From Rhodobacteraceae bacterium XHP0102 (GTDB taxonomy: Bacteria; Pseudomonadota; Alphaproteobacteria; Rhodobacterales; Rhodobacteraceae): 64,000 nt of DNA. Each line of letters starts with the position of its first letter. Within the stretch, counting starts at the first letter, position 1. Positions 55,138 through 63,684 of this stretch are shown piece by piece. The position numbers were made by a program, and so were the translations under genes. Below the pieces are notes generated by a model that saw nothing but the letters and a program-made list of their open reading frames with translations, was not told where the DNA came from and searched no databases. Location of the stretch: assembly GCA_025751475.1 (NCBI GenBank), contig JAOWLD010000004.1:124001-188000 (forward strand), given 5' to 3'.

Positions 55138-56172
55138 ATGAGCACGCCTGATCCAACATTGCGCCCTGATCCGCACCCGCAGGATGATCTGCGCGAAGAT
55201 CGCGCCTTGCGTCCTGAACTTTTGACCGAGTTCATCGGTCAGGCAGAGGCACGCGCGAATTTGCGGGTTTTCATCGAAAGCGCCCGCAAGCGCGGTGAGG
55301 CGATGGACCATGTGCTGTTTCATGGTCCGCCTGGATTGGGCAAGACCACCTTGGCGCAAATCATGGCGCGCGAATTGGGGGTGAATTTTCGCATGACCTC
55401 TGGCCCCGTTTTGGCAAAAGCGGGGGATTTGGCCGCAATTCTCACCAATCTTGAGCCGCGCGATGTGTTGTTTATTGACGAAATCCACCGCCTCAATCCC
55501 GCTGTGGAAGAGGTGCTTTATCCCGCGATGGAGGATTTCGCACTGGATCTGGTCATAGGTGAGGGGCCTGCTGCGCGGTCTGTGCGTATCGAATTGCAGC
55601 CCTTTACCTTGATCGGGGCCACCACGCGCTTGGGGCTGTTGACCACGCCATTGCGGGATCGTTTCGGCATCCCCACGCGACTTGTGTATTATGACACGCC
55701 CGAGTTGGAGCAGATTGTGACCCGTGGCGCGCGCCTGATGGGCGCACCTGCCGATGAGGAGGGCGCGCGCGAGATTGCCAAGCGCGCGCGCGGCACCCCG
55801 CGCATTGCAGGGCGCTTGTTGCGCCGCGTGGTTGATTTCGCGGTGGTCGAGGGCGATGGCCGCGTGACGGCCGCCATTGCGGATCGCGCCCTGACACGGC
55901 TTGGGGTCGATAAGCTGGGGCTGGATGGCGCAGACAGGCGCTATCTGCGCCTGATCGCCGAGTCCTATGGCGGCGGCCCGGTGGGGATCGAAACCCTATC
56001 TGCCGCGCTTTCCGAAAGCCGCGATGCGCTCGAAGAGGTGGTTGAACCCTATCTCTTGCAGCAAGGTCTGATCGCGCGCAGCCCGCGCGGGCGGATGCTG
56101 ACGCAATCGGCCTTTGCGCATCTGGGGCTGCCTGTTCCCACCCCGCCTGCGCAGACGGGGCTTTTTGAGTAA
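55138..56172 (+). CDS. ruvB: Holliday junction branch migration ATPase RuvB
   Basis: A 344-residue AAA+ motor. Walker A GPPGLGKT is at 63-70, Walker [15 protein letters not shown] follows, and [11 protein letters not shown] with the winged-helix end ([13 protein letters not shown]) complete the family pattern. It pumps DNA through the RuvA tetramer. It abuts the P1-peptidase gene tail to tail at 56172/56173. Confidence 0.97.
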   Translation: MSTPDPTLRPDPHPQDDLREDRALRPELLTEFIGQAEARANLRVFIESARKRGEAMDHVLFHGPPGLGKTTLAQIMARELGVNFRMTSGPVLAKAGDLAAILTNLEPRDVLFIDEIHRLNPAVEEVLYPAMEDFALDLVIGEGPAARSVRIELQPFTLIGATTRLGLLTTPLRDRFGIPTRLVYYDTPELEQIVTRGARLMGAPADEEGAREIAKRARGTPRIAGRLLRRVVDFAVVEGDGRVTAAIADRALTRLGVDKLGLDGADRRYLRLIAESYGGGPVGIETLSAALSESRDALEEVVEPYLLQQGLIARSPRGRMLTQSAFAHLGLPVPTPPAQTGLFE

Positions 56173-57159
56173 TCAGCCAAATTTCTCCGCCCATGTGGGC
56201 AGCGGATCATGCGCGGCAGGGGTGGCTTCATAGACCGCGCGGGCAATCGCACGGCTGAGGCAAAGCGCCGCCGCATTTCCCAAATGCAGCGTGTCCATCA
56301 GCGGATCGCGCAGCGGTTGCGCGCCCGTTGCCGCCGCAAACACCAGATCCCCATCCATCGGCGTATGCGCGGGGTAAATCGCGCGCGCCATGCCGTCATG
56401 CGCGGCGGTGGCCATGCGGGTGGCTTGCGCTTGGGTTAATGCGGCATCTGTCGCCACAATCGCAATGGTGGTGGCACCGTCTCGATGCCCCTTGACCAAG
56501 GGGCGTGCGGATGGATCGAACGCCCCTGTCCCCAGCCCTCCAAATTCTGCACCCATTTCAAACGGCGCGGCCCAGAATTGCGGGCCATCGCCCATGGTCA
56601 CGCGGCCAAGCGCGTTGACCGCAACAAGCGCGCCCACCGTGATCCCGTCAAAGACGACCGAGGCCGAGCCAAGCCCGCCTTTGAGGTCAGCCGTGAGCGC
56701 CCCTGTCCCTGCGCCGACCGTGCCAAGCGCAAAATCTGATGATGCGGCCTCAAACGCCGCACGCCCCAAGGCAGCATAGGGGTTCTGACCCCATGCTTTG
56801 TCGCCGCCATTGATCAGATCAAAGAGAATTGCGGCAGGCACAATGGGCACCTGTTGATCGCCCACAACGAACCCGCGTCCTGCGGCGCGCAAGCCATCCA
56901 TCACACCCGATGCCGCATCAAGACCAAAGGCCGACCCGCCAGAAAGAACCAGCGCATCGACCTCCTGCACCAATCGGTCAGGGGATAAAAGGGCTGTTTC
57001 CCGCGTGCCTGGCGCGCCGCCCATGATATGCACCCCTGCCACAAAGGGGCGCTGTGCTGTCAGAACCGTGACCCCTGTTTTGATTGCGTCATCCTGAGCG
57101 TGGCCAACATATAGGCCCGCAACATCGGTGATGAGGTTTTTCGCGCCTCTTTCAAACAT
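56173..57159 (-). CDS. P1-family (DmpA/NylC-like) peptidase
   Basis: A 328-residue N-terminal-nucleophile hydrolase. ITDVAGLYVGH at the start, VLSGGSAFGLDAASGVMDGL near 71-90, and GAGTGALTADLKGGLGS near 149-164 are family blocks. The likely self-cleavage nucleophile is one of the paired threonines at 230-231 (GATTIAIVATD), aligning with the NTTISAIV block of NylC. Members cleave beta-peptides, D-amino acid peptides or amide oligomers, so substrate is open. It is the last gene of an operon with the SDR and peptide-type ABC transporter, which suggests that it acts on an imported peptide. Start at ATG 57159 gives GGGGA 6 bases upstream. Confidence 0.85.
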   Translation of the reverse strand: MFERGAKNLITDVAGLYVGHAQDDAIKTGVTVLTAQRPFVAGVHIMGGAPGTRETALLSPDRLVQEVDALVLSGGSAFGLDAASGVMDGLRAAGRGFVVGDQQVPIVPAAILFDLINGGDKAWGQNPYAALGRAAFEAASSDFALGTVGAGTGALTADLKGGLGSASVVFDGITVGALVAVNALGRVTMGDGPQFWAAPFEMGAEFGGLGTGAFDPSARPLVKGHRDGATTIAIVATDAALTQAQATRMATAAHDGMARAIYPAHTPMDGDLVFAAATGAQPLRDPLMDTLHLGNAAALCLSRAIARAVYEATPAAHDPLPTWAEKFG

Positions 57160-57169
57160 CGCCATTCCC

Positions 57170-57910
57170 CTAAATGCAGCGCCCGCCATCAACCTCGAGC
57201 GCGGCACCTGTGATCATCGCAGCCTCATCCGAGCACAGAAAGCACGCGGCATTTCCCATATCCTCAGGCGTGGAAAACCGACCCAAGGGGATGGTTGATA
57301 GGAATTTTGCCCGCATTTCTGGCGTGTCCTCGCCCATGAAACTGGACAACAGCGGGGTTTCCCCCGCCACGGGGCAAAGCGCGTTGACGCGGATACCTTG
57401 CGGGGCCAATTCCACCGCCATCGCCTTGGTCGCGGTGATCATCCAGCCCTTGGAGGCATTATACCAATTCAGATTGGGGCGCGGGCTGAGACCAGCTGTT
57501 GAGGCGATATTGAGGATCGCGCCTGCCTGTGCGGCTTTCATATGGGGCACGATCTCGCGCGCCATGAGATAGACGGATTTTGCATTTACGGCAAAGACGC
57601 GGTCGAACATATCTTCGGGCACGTCTTCCATTGGCATGGGCAGATGGGTGATGCCTGCGTTGTTGACCACGATATCCACACGGCCCCATTGGTCCATCGC
57701 GGCCTGTGCCAGCGCAGCCACGCTAGACCCATCCGCGACATCGGCGTGCTGCGCGATCCCGCCTGTTTCGGCGGCGATGCGTTCTGCCGCGTCCATGTTA
57801 AGGTCTGCGATGATAACCTCGGCCCCCTCGGCGCGGAACTTGCGCACGATCCCTGCGCCAAACCCAGACCCGCCGCCTGTGACAATCGCGGTTTTTCCTG
57901 CCAGTCTCAT
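57170..57910 (-). CDS. Short-chain dehydrogenase/reductase
   Basis: A 246-residue classic SDR. TGGGSGFG at 11-18 binds NAD(P), NNAG follows, and NIASTAGLSPRPNLNWYNASKGW holds Ser, Tyr and Lys of the catalytic set in NWYNASK. Substrate is not predictable. It lies between the fused ABC ATPase (4-base overlap, ATGA) and the P1-peptidase gene (10-base gap), so it belongs to the same operon. Confidence 0.9.
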   Translation of the reverse strand: MRLAGKTAIVTGGGSGFGAGIVRKFRAEGAEVIIADLNMDAAERIAAETGGIAQHADVADGSSVAALAQAAMDQWGRVDIVVNNAGITHLPMPMEDVPEDMFDRVFAVNAKSVYLMAREIVPHMKAAQAGAILNIASTAGLSPRPNLNWYNASKGWMITATKAMAVELAPQGIRVNALCPVAGETPLLSSFMGEDTPEMRAKFLSTIPLGRFSTPEDMGNAACFLCSDEAAMITGAALEVDGGRCI

Positions 57911-59505
57911 GTTCTTTCCTTCCTTCTCATTGGCACTGTTAGGCGCGGTGCCGCTTTGAGCAGATTTTGAGTGTATTGTTGTTTGGGGTTTGTCAAAAGC
58001 TCTGCTGCGGGACCCGTTTCAACAATCTGCCCCGCCTGCATCACCGCGATGCGGTCGGCCATATGCGCAACCACACTTAGATCGTGGGTGATGAATATAT
58101 AGGACAGCTGCAAGTCTTCTTGCAGCGATTTGAGCAAATCCAAGACCCGTGCGCGCACCGAGACGTCCAAGGCGGACACGGCCTCGTCCAGAACCAGAAT
58201 ATCGGGTTTCGTGATCAAGGCGCGGGCAATGGCGATACGCTGCCTTTGCCCGCCCGAGAATTGATGCGGAAATTTCTGCGCATCCTCAGGCGAAAGCCCC
58301 ACTTGGACCAACGCGGTCTCCACGCGGCTTGCGCGGCTTTCCTCCGACACTGCGATGAGGTCGAGCGGCTCCGCGATGATCCGCTTGACAGGCCAACGTG
58401 GGTTGAAGCTGCCATAGGGGTCTTGGAACACAATCGAGATGCGCCGCCGATCTGCAGGCGACATATTGGGCGATACGGCACGACCCGTGATATCAATTGC
58501 GCCGCTTTGGATTTCTTCAAGCCCCAAAAGCGCACGCGCCAAGGTGGATTTCCCGCAGCCTGAGCCGCCGACAAGCCCCAAGCATTCGCCGCGCCTGAGC
58601 GTCAAGCTGACATTTTTCAAGGCAACCATGGGTGGGGATCTGCGCAGCCCGCGCCGCCTTGCGGGGTAGATGCGCGTGACATCGGATGCCTGAAGCACAA
58701 CCTCCCGTTCAATCACGCGCTTTGCGCGCGGCGCGGGGGATGCGGCGGCCAGCAGGGTCTGCGTATAGGGGTGTTGGGGCGCTTGCAGAATGTTGGTGGT
58801 GGGGGCCGCTTCAACGATCTTGCCTGCTGCCAGAACGGCGATTTCATCTGCCATATCCGCCACCACGGCCAGATCATGGGTGATCAGCAGCATCGACATC
58901 CCATCCTCGCGCACCAATTGCCGCAGCAGGTCTAGGATCTCCGACTGCGTGGTCACATCGAGCGCGGTTGTCGCCTCATCCGCGATCAAAATATCGGGGG
59001 CGGGGGCGATGGCCGCGGCAATAGCCGCGCGCTGCCTTTGCCCGCCTGACAGCTCATGCGGGTAGCGATCAAGCCCAATTTGTGACAGCCCCACCCGATC
59101 CAAAACCGCGCGCGCCTGTGCCATGGCCTCCCTGCGGTTCTCCGCCAAGCCATGCACCAACAGCGCCTCTGCCACCTGCGCACCGATCTGCATGACGGGG
59201 TTGAGCGCGGTCATGGGTTCTTGAAAAATCATCGCGATTTTGCGGCCCCTGATGGCGCAAAGCGCGGCCTCCCTCAGGGCCAGAAGATCACCTGTGCCGT
59301 GCAATTGCACCGCCCCTGTTGCCACCGCCCCTTGTGGGAGCAGGCCCATCACGGCCAGCGCTGTCATGGATTTGCCTGACCCAGATTCCCCGACAAGCGC
59401 GGTGATGCGATGGGGCAGCAGCTTGATAGAGATATCATCAAGCACGCGTTTTGCGCCGATGCTCACGGATAAATGCACAAGTGTCAGGCGCGCGTCTTGG
59501 CTCAT
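57907..59505 (-). CDS. Oligopeptide-type ABC transporter, fused double ATP-binding protein
   Basis: A 532-residue protein carrying two ABC ATPase domains in one chain, each with Walker A (GESGSGKSM and GGSGCGKST) and a signature (LSGGQRQRAAIA and FSGGQRQRIAIA). This equals DppD and DppF fused, as in YejF or GsiA. It energises the two permeases upstream. Start ATG 59505 overlaps the permease stop by 4 bases. No substrate-binding protein lies in the operon as seen here. Confidence 0.93.
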   Translation of the reverse strand: MSQDARLTLVHLSVSIGAKRVLDDISIKLLPHRITALVGESGSGKSMTALAVMGLLPQGAVATGAVQLHGTGDLLALREAALCAIRGRKIAMIFQEPMTALNPVMQIGAQVAEALLVHGLAENRREAMAQARAVLDRVGLSQIGLDRYPHELSGGQRQRAAIAAAIAPAPDILIADEATTALDVTTQSEILDLLRQLVREDGMSMLLITHDLAVVADMADEIAVLAAGKIVEAAPTTNILQAPQHPYTQTLLAAASPAPRAKRVIEREVVLQASDVTRIYPARRRGLRRSPPMVALKNVSLTLRRGECLGLVGGSGCGKSTLARALLGLEEIQSGAIDITGRAVSPNMSPADRRRISIVFQDPYGSFNPRWPVKRIIAEPLDLIAVSEESRASRVETALVQVGLSPEDAQKFPHQFSGGQRQRIAIARALITKPDILVLDEAVSALDVSVRARVLDLLKSLQEDLQLSYIFITHDLSVVAHMADRIAVMQAGQIVETGPAAELLTNPKQQYTQNLLKAAPRLTVPMRRKERT

Positions 59506-60323
59506 TTCACCACCTGCCGCAAGCGAGGATCAAGATGATCGCGCAGCCCATCCCCCGCAAGGTTCAACCCCAGAACCAAGGCCATGATACAGGCGCCAGG
59601 CAAGACGGCGAGCATCGGATGGCTGTAGATCATCGTCTGCGCCTCGGCCAACATTCGCCCCCAACTGGGGGTTGGTGGCTGCGCGCCAAGCCCAACATAG
59701 GAGAGCGCCGCTTCGGCCAAAATTCCCAGGCTGAACTGGATCGTGGCCTGCACGATGATCAGGTTGAGGATATTGGGCAGGATATGCTCTAGGCTGATCC
59801 GAAACTTGGATTTTCCAGCCACCTTTGCTGCCATGATGTAATCCAAGGTCCAAATGGGCAGCGCGCCTGCGCGTGTGACGCGGGCAAAGACGGGGATGTT
59901 GAAAATCCCAATGGCAAGGATGGCATTAAAGGCCGAGGGTCCATAGGTCGCCGTGATCAAGATCGCAATCACCAAGGCGGGGAAGGCAAAGATCAGGTCA
60001 TTGCCCCGCATGATCACCTCATCCCCAATGCGCCCATGATGCGCGGCCGCCAATAGCCCCAATGGCACGCCAATCCCTGCGCCGATTCCAATCGCCGCTA
60101 CCGCAACGGCGATGGAGGTTTGCGCACCCACCATCAACAAAGACAGGATATCGCGCCCGAATTGATCGGTGCCCAGCAGATATGTCGTGCTTGGCCCTTG
60201 CAGGCGCGCGGCGATAGAGAGGCTTGTCACCTCATGCGGCACCCAGAACAGGCTCAAGGCCGCCAACATCAGGAAAACAAGGCTAATTGCACCGCCGATA
60301 AAGAGGGATCGCTGTGTCTTCAT
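59502..60323 (-). CDS. Oligopeptide-type ABC transporter permease (DppC-like)
   Basis: A 273-residue permease. An N-terminal helix (ISLVFLMLAALSLFW), then a DppC-type TYLLGTDQFGRDILS motif, is followed by the inner-membrane domain with the EAA-type loop EAALSYVGLGAQPPTPSWG. It forms the membrane pore with the DppB-like protein. Overlaps by 4 bases on both sides, one operon. Confidence 0.92.
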   Translation of the reverse strand: MKTQRSLFIGGAISLVFLMLAALSLFWVPHEVTSLSIAARLQGPSTTYLLGTDQFGRDILSLLMVGAQTSIAVAVAAIGIGAGIGVPLGLLAAAHHGRIGDEVIMRGNDLIFAFPALVIAILITATYGPSAFNAILAIGIFNIPVFARVTRAGALPIWTLDYIMAAKVAGKSKFRISLEHILPNILNLIIVQATIQFSLGILAEAALSYVGLGAQPPTPSWGRMLAEAQTMIYSHPMLAVLPGACIMALVLGLNLAGDGLRDHLDPRLRQVVK

Positions 60324-61258
60324 CGGCGTAACCGTGGATCAAGCGCCGCATAGGCCAGATCGACCAGAAAGGTCACAAGGATCACCGCGAACACCAACAG
60401 CATGGTCACGGATTCCACCACAATCAGATCGCGTTGGGTAATCCCTTGGAAGATCAGGCGGCCAAGTCCAGGCAGAAAGAAGACGTTTTCGATGATGATT
60501 GCACCCGCCAAAAGGAAGGAAAATTGCAGGCCCAATATGGTCATCACAGGGATGCCCGCGTTGCGCAAGGCGTGCCGCCACAAGGTTTGTCTACGGGTCA
60601 GGCCCTTGGCGCGGGCGGTGCGGATATAATCCTGCTCCAAGGTCTCTAGAAGAGCCGAGCGCAGCACCCGCGCCAAGATGGCCGCTTGTGGCAGGGCCAA
60701 TGCAATGGCGGGCAAGGTCAGCGATGCCACCCCCGCACCAAAGCTGTCCCATCCTGCAAATCCGCCTGCCGACACCCATTGTAATTTCACCGCGAAAAGA
60801 AGCACCAACAGCATGGCGAACCAAAAATTTGGGATCGCAATTCCAAGTTGCGCTGCGGCCATGACCCCCAGATCGGGCCACGCGCCGCGCTTGGCTGCGG
60901 CCAGCACCCCTATAGGGATTGCAAGGGCAGTCGAGAGGAGCAGGGCATAAATCGCCAGAGGCAGCGAGACCGCAAGCCTGTCTTGGATCAATTCGGACAC
61001 AGGCACGCGATAGGTGTAGGAGATGCCAAAATCCCCCTGCACCATGCCGCCCACCCAAGCGAGATAGCGCGCCAAGCCACTTTGATTCAGCCCCAGTTCC
61101 GCGCGCAGATTGGCCACGGCGGCATCGGTCGCATTCAGCCCCAACATGAAACTGGCGGGATCCCCGGGCACCACTTCGATCAAACAGAAAATCACCACGC
61201 TTGCCACGGCAAGGCTGAGGATCATTGCAAGCGCCCGATTGAGAAAATAGGTCAGCAT
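60320..61258 (-). CDS. Oligopeptide-type ABC transporter permease (DppB-like)
   Basis: A 312-residue permease with six helices. Opening LTYFLNRALAMILSLAVASV and VVPGDPASFMLG are the DppB/OppB N-terminal pattern; LTRRQTLWRHALRNAG is the EAA loop that meets the ATPase. It is the first gene of the operon and is divergent from creatinase across a 163-base gap. Start ATG 61258 is chosen over TTG 61264. Confidence 0.92.
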   Translation of the reverse strand: MLTYFLNRALAMILSLAVASVVIFCLIEVVPGDPASFMLGLNATDAAVANLRAELGLNQSGLARYLAWVGGMVQGDFGISYTYRVPVSELIQDRLAVSLPLAIYALLLSTALAIPIGVLAAAKRGAWPDLGVMAAAQLGIAIPNFWFAMLLVLLFAVKLQWVSAGGFAGWDSFGAGVASLTLPAIALALPQAAILARVLRSALLETLEQDYIRTARAKGLTRRQTLWRHALRNAGIPVMTILGLQFSFLLAGAIIIENVFFLPGLGRLIFQGITQRDLIVVESVTMLLVFAVILVTFLVDLAYAALDPRLRR

Positions 61259-61347
61259 GGCCAAAACCTTAGACCGAAGCGCCCGCGCCCCGCTAGAGGG
61301 GACTTGCGCGACTCAAATCTTTCGCGGCAGATAAGCGCATGGGTTGG

Positions 61348-61364
61348 GGACGATGGCGTCGTCC
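61348..61364. promoter_or_regulatory. Inverted repeat in the creatinase/ABC divergent gap
   Basis: GGACGA (61348-61353) and TCGTCC (61359-61364) flank 5 bases in the 163-base region between the two divergent transcripts. Its central position suits an operator for a shared regulator; none is encoded in the window. Confidence 0.3.
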
Positions 61365-61421
61365 TATGGCAGACCTTAACCGCCCTGAACGCCGGGGTCT
61401 TCTGTCAAAGGAGGGTCGGCG

Positions 61422-62627
61422 ATGCAGCGACCTGAATTCTTCCGTTTTCACAATGGCGAGAAAGCCATCCTTCCATTCTCGCAAGATGAATATGACACGC
61501 GCCTCATGGGGCTGCGCACGATTATGGACGCGCAGGGCCTTGATGCGGTTGTGCTGACCTCGATGCACAATATCGCCTATTATTCCGGCTTTCTTTACTG
61601 CGCCTTCGGACGGCCCTATGGGCTGGTCGTTACGGCCTCAGAGGCCGTGGTGATCTCTGCGGGCATTGATGCGGGGCAGCCATGGCGGCGCTGTGCCTGT
61701 GATGGCATCACCTATACCGATTGGCAGCGCAACAATTACTGGCGCGCCGTGGCCCATGTTGCGGGGAAGGGTAAGGCTGTTGGTTATGAGGCCGATCATC
61801 TTGTCCTGAGCCAATTTGCGCTGCTCAACGAATTCCTTGCGCCAAAATCAACCGCTGATGTGGCCCCTGCCACCATGCGCCAGCGTATGGTCAAATCCGC
61901 GGCTGAGCGTGACTTGATCCGCGCGGGTGCTCAGGTCGCCGATGTGGGTGGCTATGCAATCCGTGATGCGGTCAAAGCGGGTGTGCGCGAGATTGATGTC
62001 GCCATGGCAGGGCGCGATGCGATGGAACAGGAAATCGCAAAACGCTTTCCTGATGCTGAATATCGCGACACTTGGGTGTGGTTCCAATCAGGGCTAAATA
62101 CCGATGGCGCGCATAACCCTGTCACGGGGCGCGTGTTGCAGCGCGGGGATATCCTAAGCCTGAACACCTTCCCGATGATTTCAGGCTATTACACGGCGCT
62201 AGAGCGCACGATGTTTGTGGGCGAGGTGGATGCGGCAAGTCTTGGCTATTGGCAGGCCAATATCGAGGCGCATGAATTGGGCATGAGCCTGATGAAACCT
62301 GGTGTCAGCTGTGCCGAGATCACTCATGCGATCAACGATTTCTTCGCGGAGCGCGATTTGCTGCAATATCGCAGCTTTGGCTATGGTCACTCCTTTGGTG
62401 TCTTGAGCCATTATTATGGCCGTGAAGCGGGGCTTGAGCTGCGCGAGGATATCGACACGGTGCTGGAAGAAGGCATGGTGATTTCGATGGAGCCGATGCT
62501 GACCATTCCCGAAGGTATGGCAGGCGCGGGTGGCTATCGCGAACATGATATTTTGATCATCACGAAGGATGGGGCTGAGGATATCACGGGCTATCCTTAT
62601 GGCCCCGCTGAGAACGTGGTAGGCTAA
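61422..62627 (+). CDS. Creatinase (creatine amidinohydrolase)
   Basis: A 401-residue M24-fold enzyme that matches creatinase along its whole length. FLYCAFGRPYGLVVT (about 57-71), DGGQPWRR-like AGQPWRR (84-90), and TDWQRNNYW (99-107) are creatinase-specific; the catalytic His231 in TDGAHNPVTGR and Glu261 and Glu357 match His232, Glu262 and Glu358 of the Pseudomonas enzyme with a constant offset of one. It splits creatine to sarcosine and urea. A strong AAGGAGGG lies 6 bases before the ATG. It is divergent from the peptide-type ABC operon; no sarcosine oxidase or urease is visible. Confidence 0.93.
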   Translation: MQRPEFFRFHNGEKAILPFSQDEYDTRLMGLRTIMDAQGLDAVVLTSMHNIAYYSGFLYCAFGRPYGLVVTASEAVVISAGIDAGQPWRRCACDGITYTDWQRNNYWRAVAHVAGKGKAVGYEADHLVLSQFALLNEFLAPKSTADVAPATMRQRMVKSAAERDLIRAGAQVADVGGYAIRDAVKAGVREIDVAMAGRDAMEQEIAKRFPDAEYRDTWVWFQSGLNTDGAHNPVTGRVLQRGDILSLNTFPMISGYYTALERTMFVGEVDAASLGYWQANIEAHELGMSLMKPGVSCAEITHAINDFFAERDLLQYRSFGYGHSFGVLSHYYGREAGLELREDIDTVLEEGMVISMEPMLTIPEGMAGAGGYREHDILIITKDGAEDITGYPYGPAENVVG

Positions 62628-62635
62628 ACTATCGG

Positions 62636-62669
62636 GCGGGGCGGTCAACAGGCCGCCCCGCTCTTTTTT
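62636..62669 (+). terminator. Rho-independent terminator after creatinase
   Basis: A 9-bp GC stem (62636-62644 with 62653-62661), an 8-base loop and a T-rich tail (TCTTTTTT) begin 8 bases after the creatinase stop. It isolates creatinase from rfbA, which has its own 74-base leader. Confidence 0.85.
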
Positions 62670-62742
62670 GAAGTTTCTGCTTCAACCTTTCCCTGTGCAT
62701 GGCATAAGCTGGGCTTAGGCTTGCAGCAGTGACGGGGAAAAA

Positions 62743-63618
62743 ATGGCACGCAAAGGCATCATTTTGGCAGGTGGCACAGGCACGCGCCTTTATCCGATCA
62801 CCATGGCCCTGTCGAAACAGCTTTTGCCGATTTATGACAAGCCCATGATCTATTATCCGCTTTCGGTGTTGATGCTGGCCGATATCCGCGAGATTGCGAT
62901 CATCACCACCCCGCAGGATCAGGCCCAGTTCAGGAACGCACTGGGTGACGGCAGCCAATGGGGCATTCATTTGGAGTGGATGGAGCAGCCGTCACCTGAT
63001 GGCCTTGCGCAAGCCTATCTTCTGGCCGAAGATTTTCTTGCGGGTGCGCCTTCAGCCATGATTTTGGGTGACAATTTGTTCTTTGGCCATGGTTTGCCTG
63101 AGTTGATGACCGCGGCAGATCAATGCGAACAGGGTGGAACCGTGTTCGGCTATCACGTGTCCGACCCGCAACGCTATGGCGTCGTGGGGTTTGACGCGGA
63201 GGGCCGCGTGCGTGAGATCATCGAAAAACCCGCAAACCCGCCGTCCAATTATGCGGTGACGGGTTTGTATTTTCTGGATGGAACCGCGCCTGAGCGGGCA
63301 AAATCCGTGACGCCGTCAGCCCGTGGCGAGTTGGAAATCACCTCGCTGTTGCAAAGCTACCTTGAGGATGGGCAGCTCAATGTCTGCCAAATGGGACGGG
63401 GGTATGCATGGTTGGACACAGGCACCCATGCCAGTCTGTTGGAGGCCTCGGAATTCGTTCACACGCTGCAAAAGCGTCAGGGCCTCCAAACAGGCAGCCC
63501 TGATGAAATCGCCTATAACAAGGGGTGGATTTCTGCCACTGATCTGGCTGCGCGGGCCGCCCTCTTTGGCAAGAACGAATACGGCGATTATCTCAAACGT
63601 CTGGTAAATGGGTCTTGA
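62743..63618 (+). CDS. rfbA: Glucose-1-phosphate thymidylyltransferase
   Basis: A 291-residue nucleotidyltransferase. GGTGTRLYP at 10-18 is the signature, followed by LSKQLLPIYDKPMIYYPL and LGDNLFFGHGL. It makes dTDP-glucose, the first step to dTDP-rhamnose for surface polysaccharide. The gene stands alone here without rfbB, rfbC or rfbD. The CGGGGAAAA stretch precedes the ATG. Its stop lies inside the copA promoter. Confidence 0.95.
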   Translation: MARKGIILAGGTGTRLYPITMALSKQLLPIYDKPMIYYPLSVLMLADIREIAIITTPQDQAQFRNALGDGSQWGIHLEWMEQPSPDGLAQAYLLAEDFLAGAPSAMILGDNLFFGHGLPELMTAADQCEQGGTVFGYHVSDPQRYGVVGFDAEGRVREIIEKPANPPSNYAVTGLYFLDGTAPERAKSVTPSARGELEITSLLQSYLEDGQLNVCQMGRGYAWLDTGTHASLLEASEFVHTLQKRQGLQTGSPDEIAYNKGWISATDLAARAALFGKNEYGDYLKRLVNGS

Positions 63619-63645
63619 CCTTCTAGTTACTGGAACCCTTATCTG
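63615..63645 (+). promoter_or_regulatory. CueR/MerR-type promoter upstream of the copper ATPase gene
   Basis: TTGACC (63615-63620) and TATCTG (63640-63645) are separated by 19 bases, the overlong spacer typical of MerR-family promoters. The spacer holds an imperfect dyad, TTCTAG and CTGGAA around TTA (63621-63635), close to the copper-regulator operator TTCCAG-N3-CTGGAA. The rfbA stop codon TGA is at 63616-63618 inside the -35 region. Copper control by a CueR/HmrR homologue is inferred; that regulator is not in the window. Confidence 0.65.
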
Positions 63646-63684
63646 GTCTGGGCATGAGCCCCTTTGGATAAGTGAACCTGTTTG

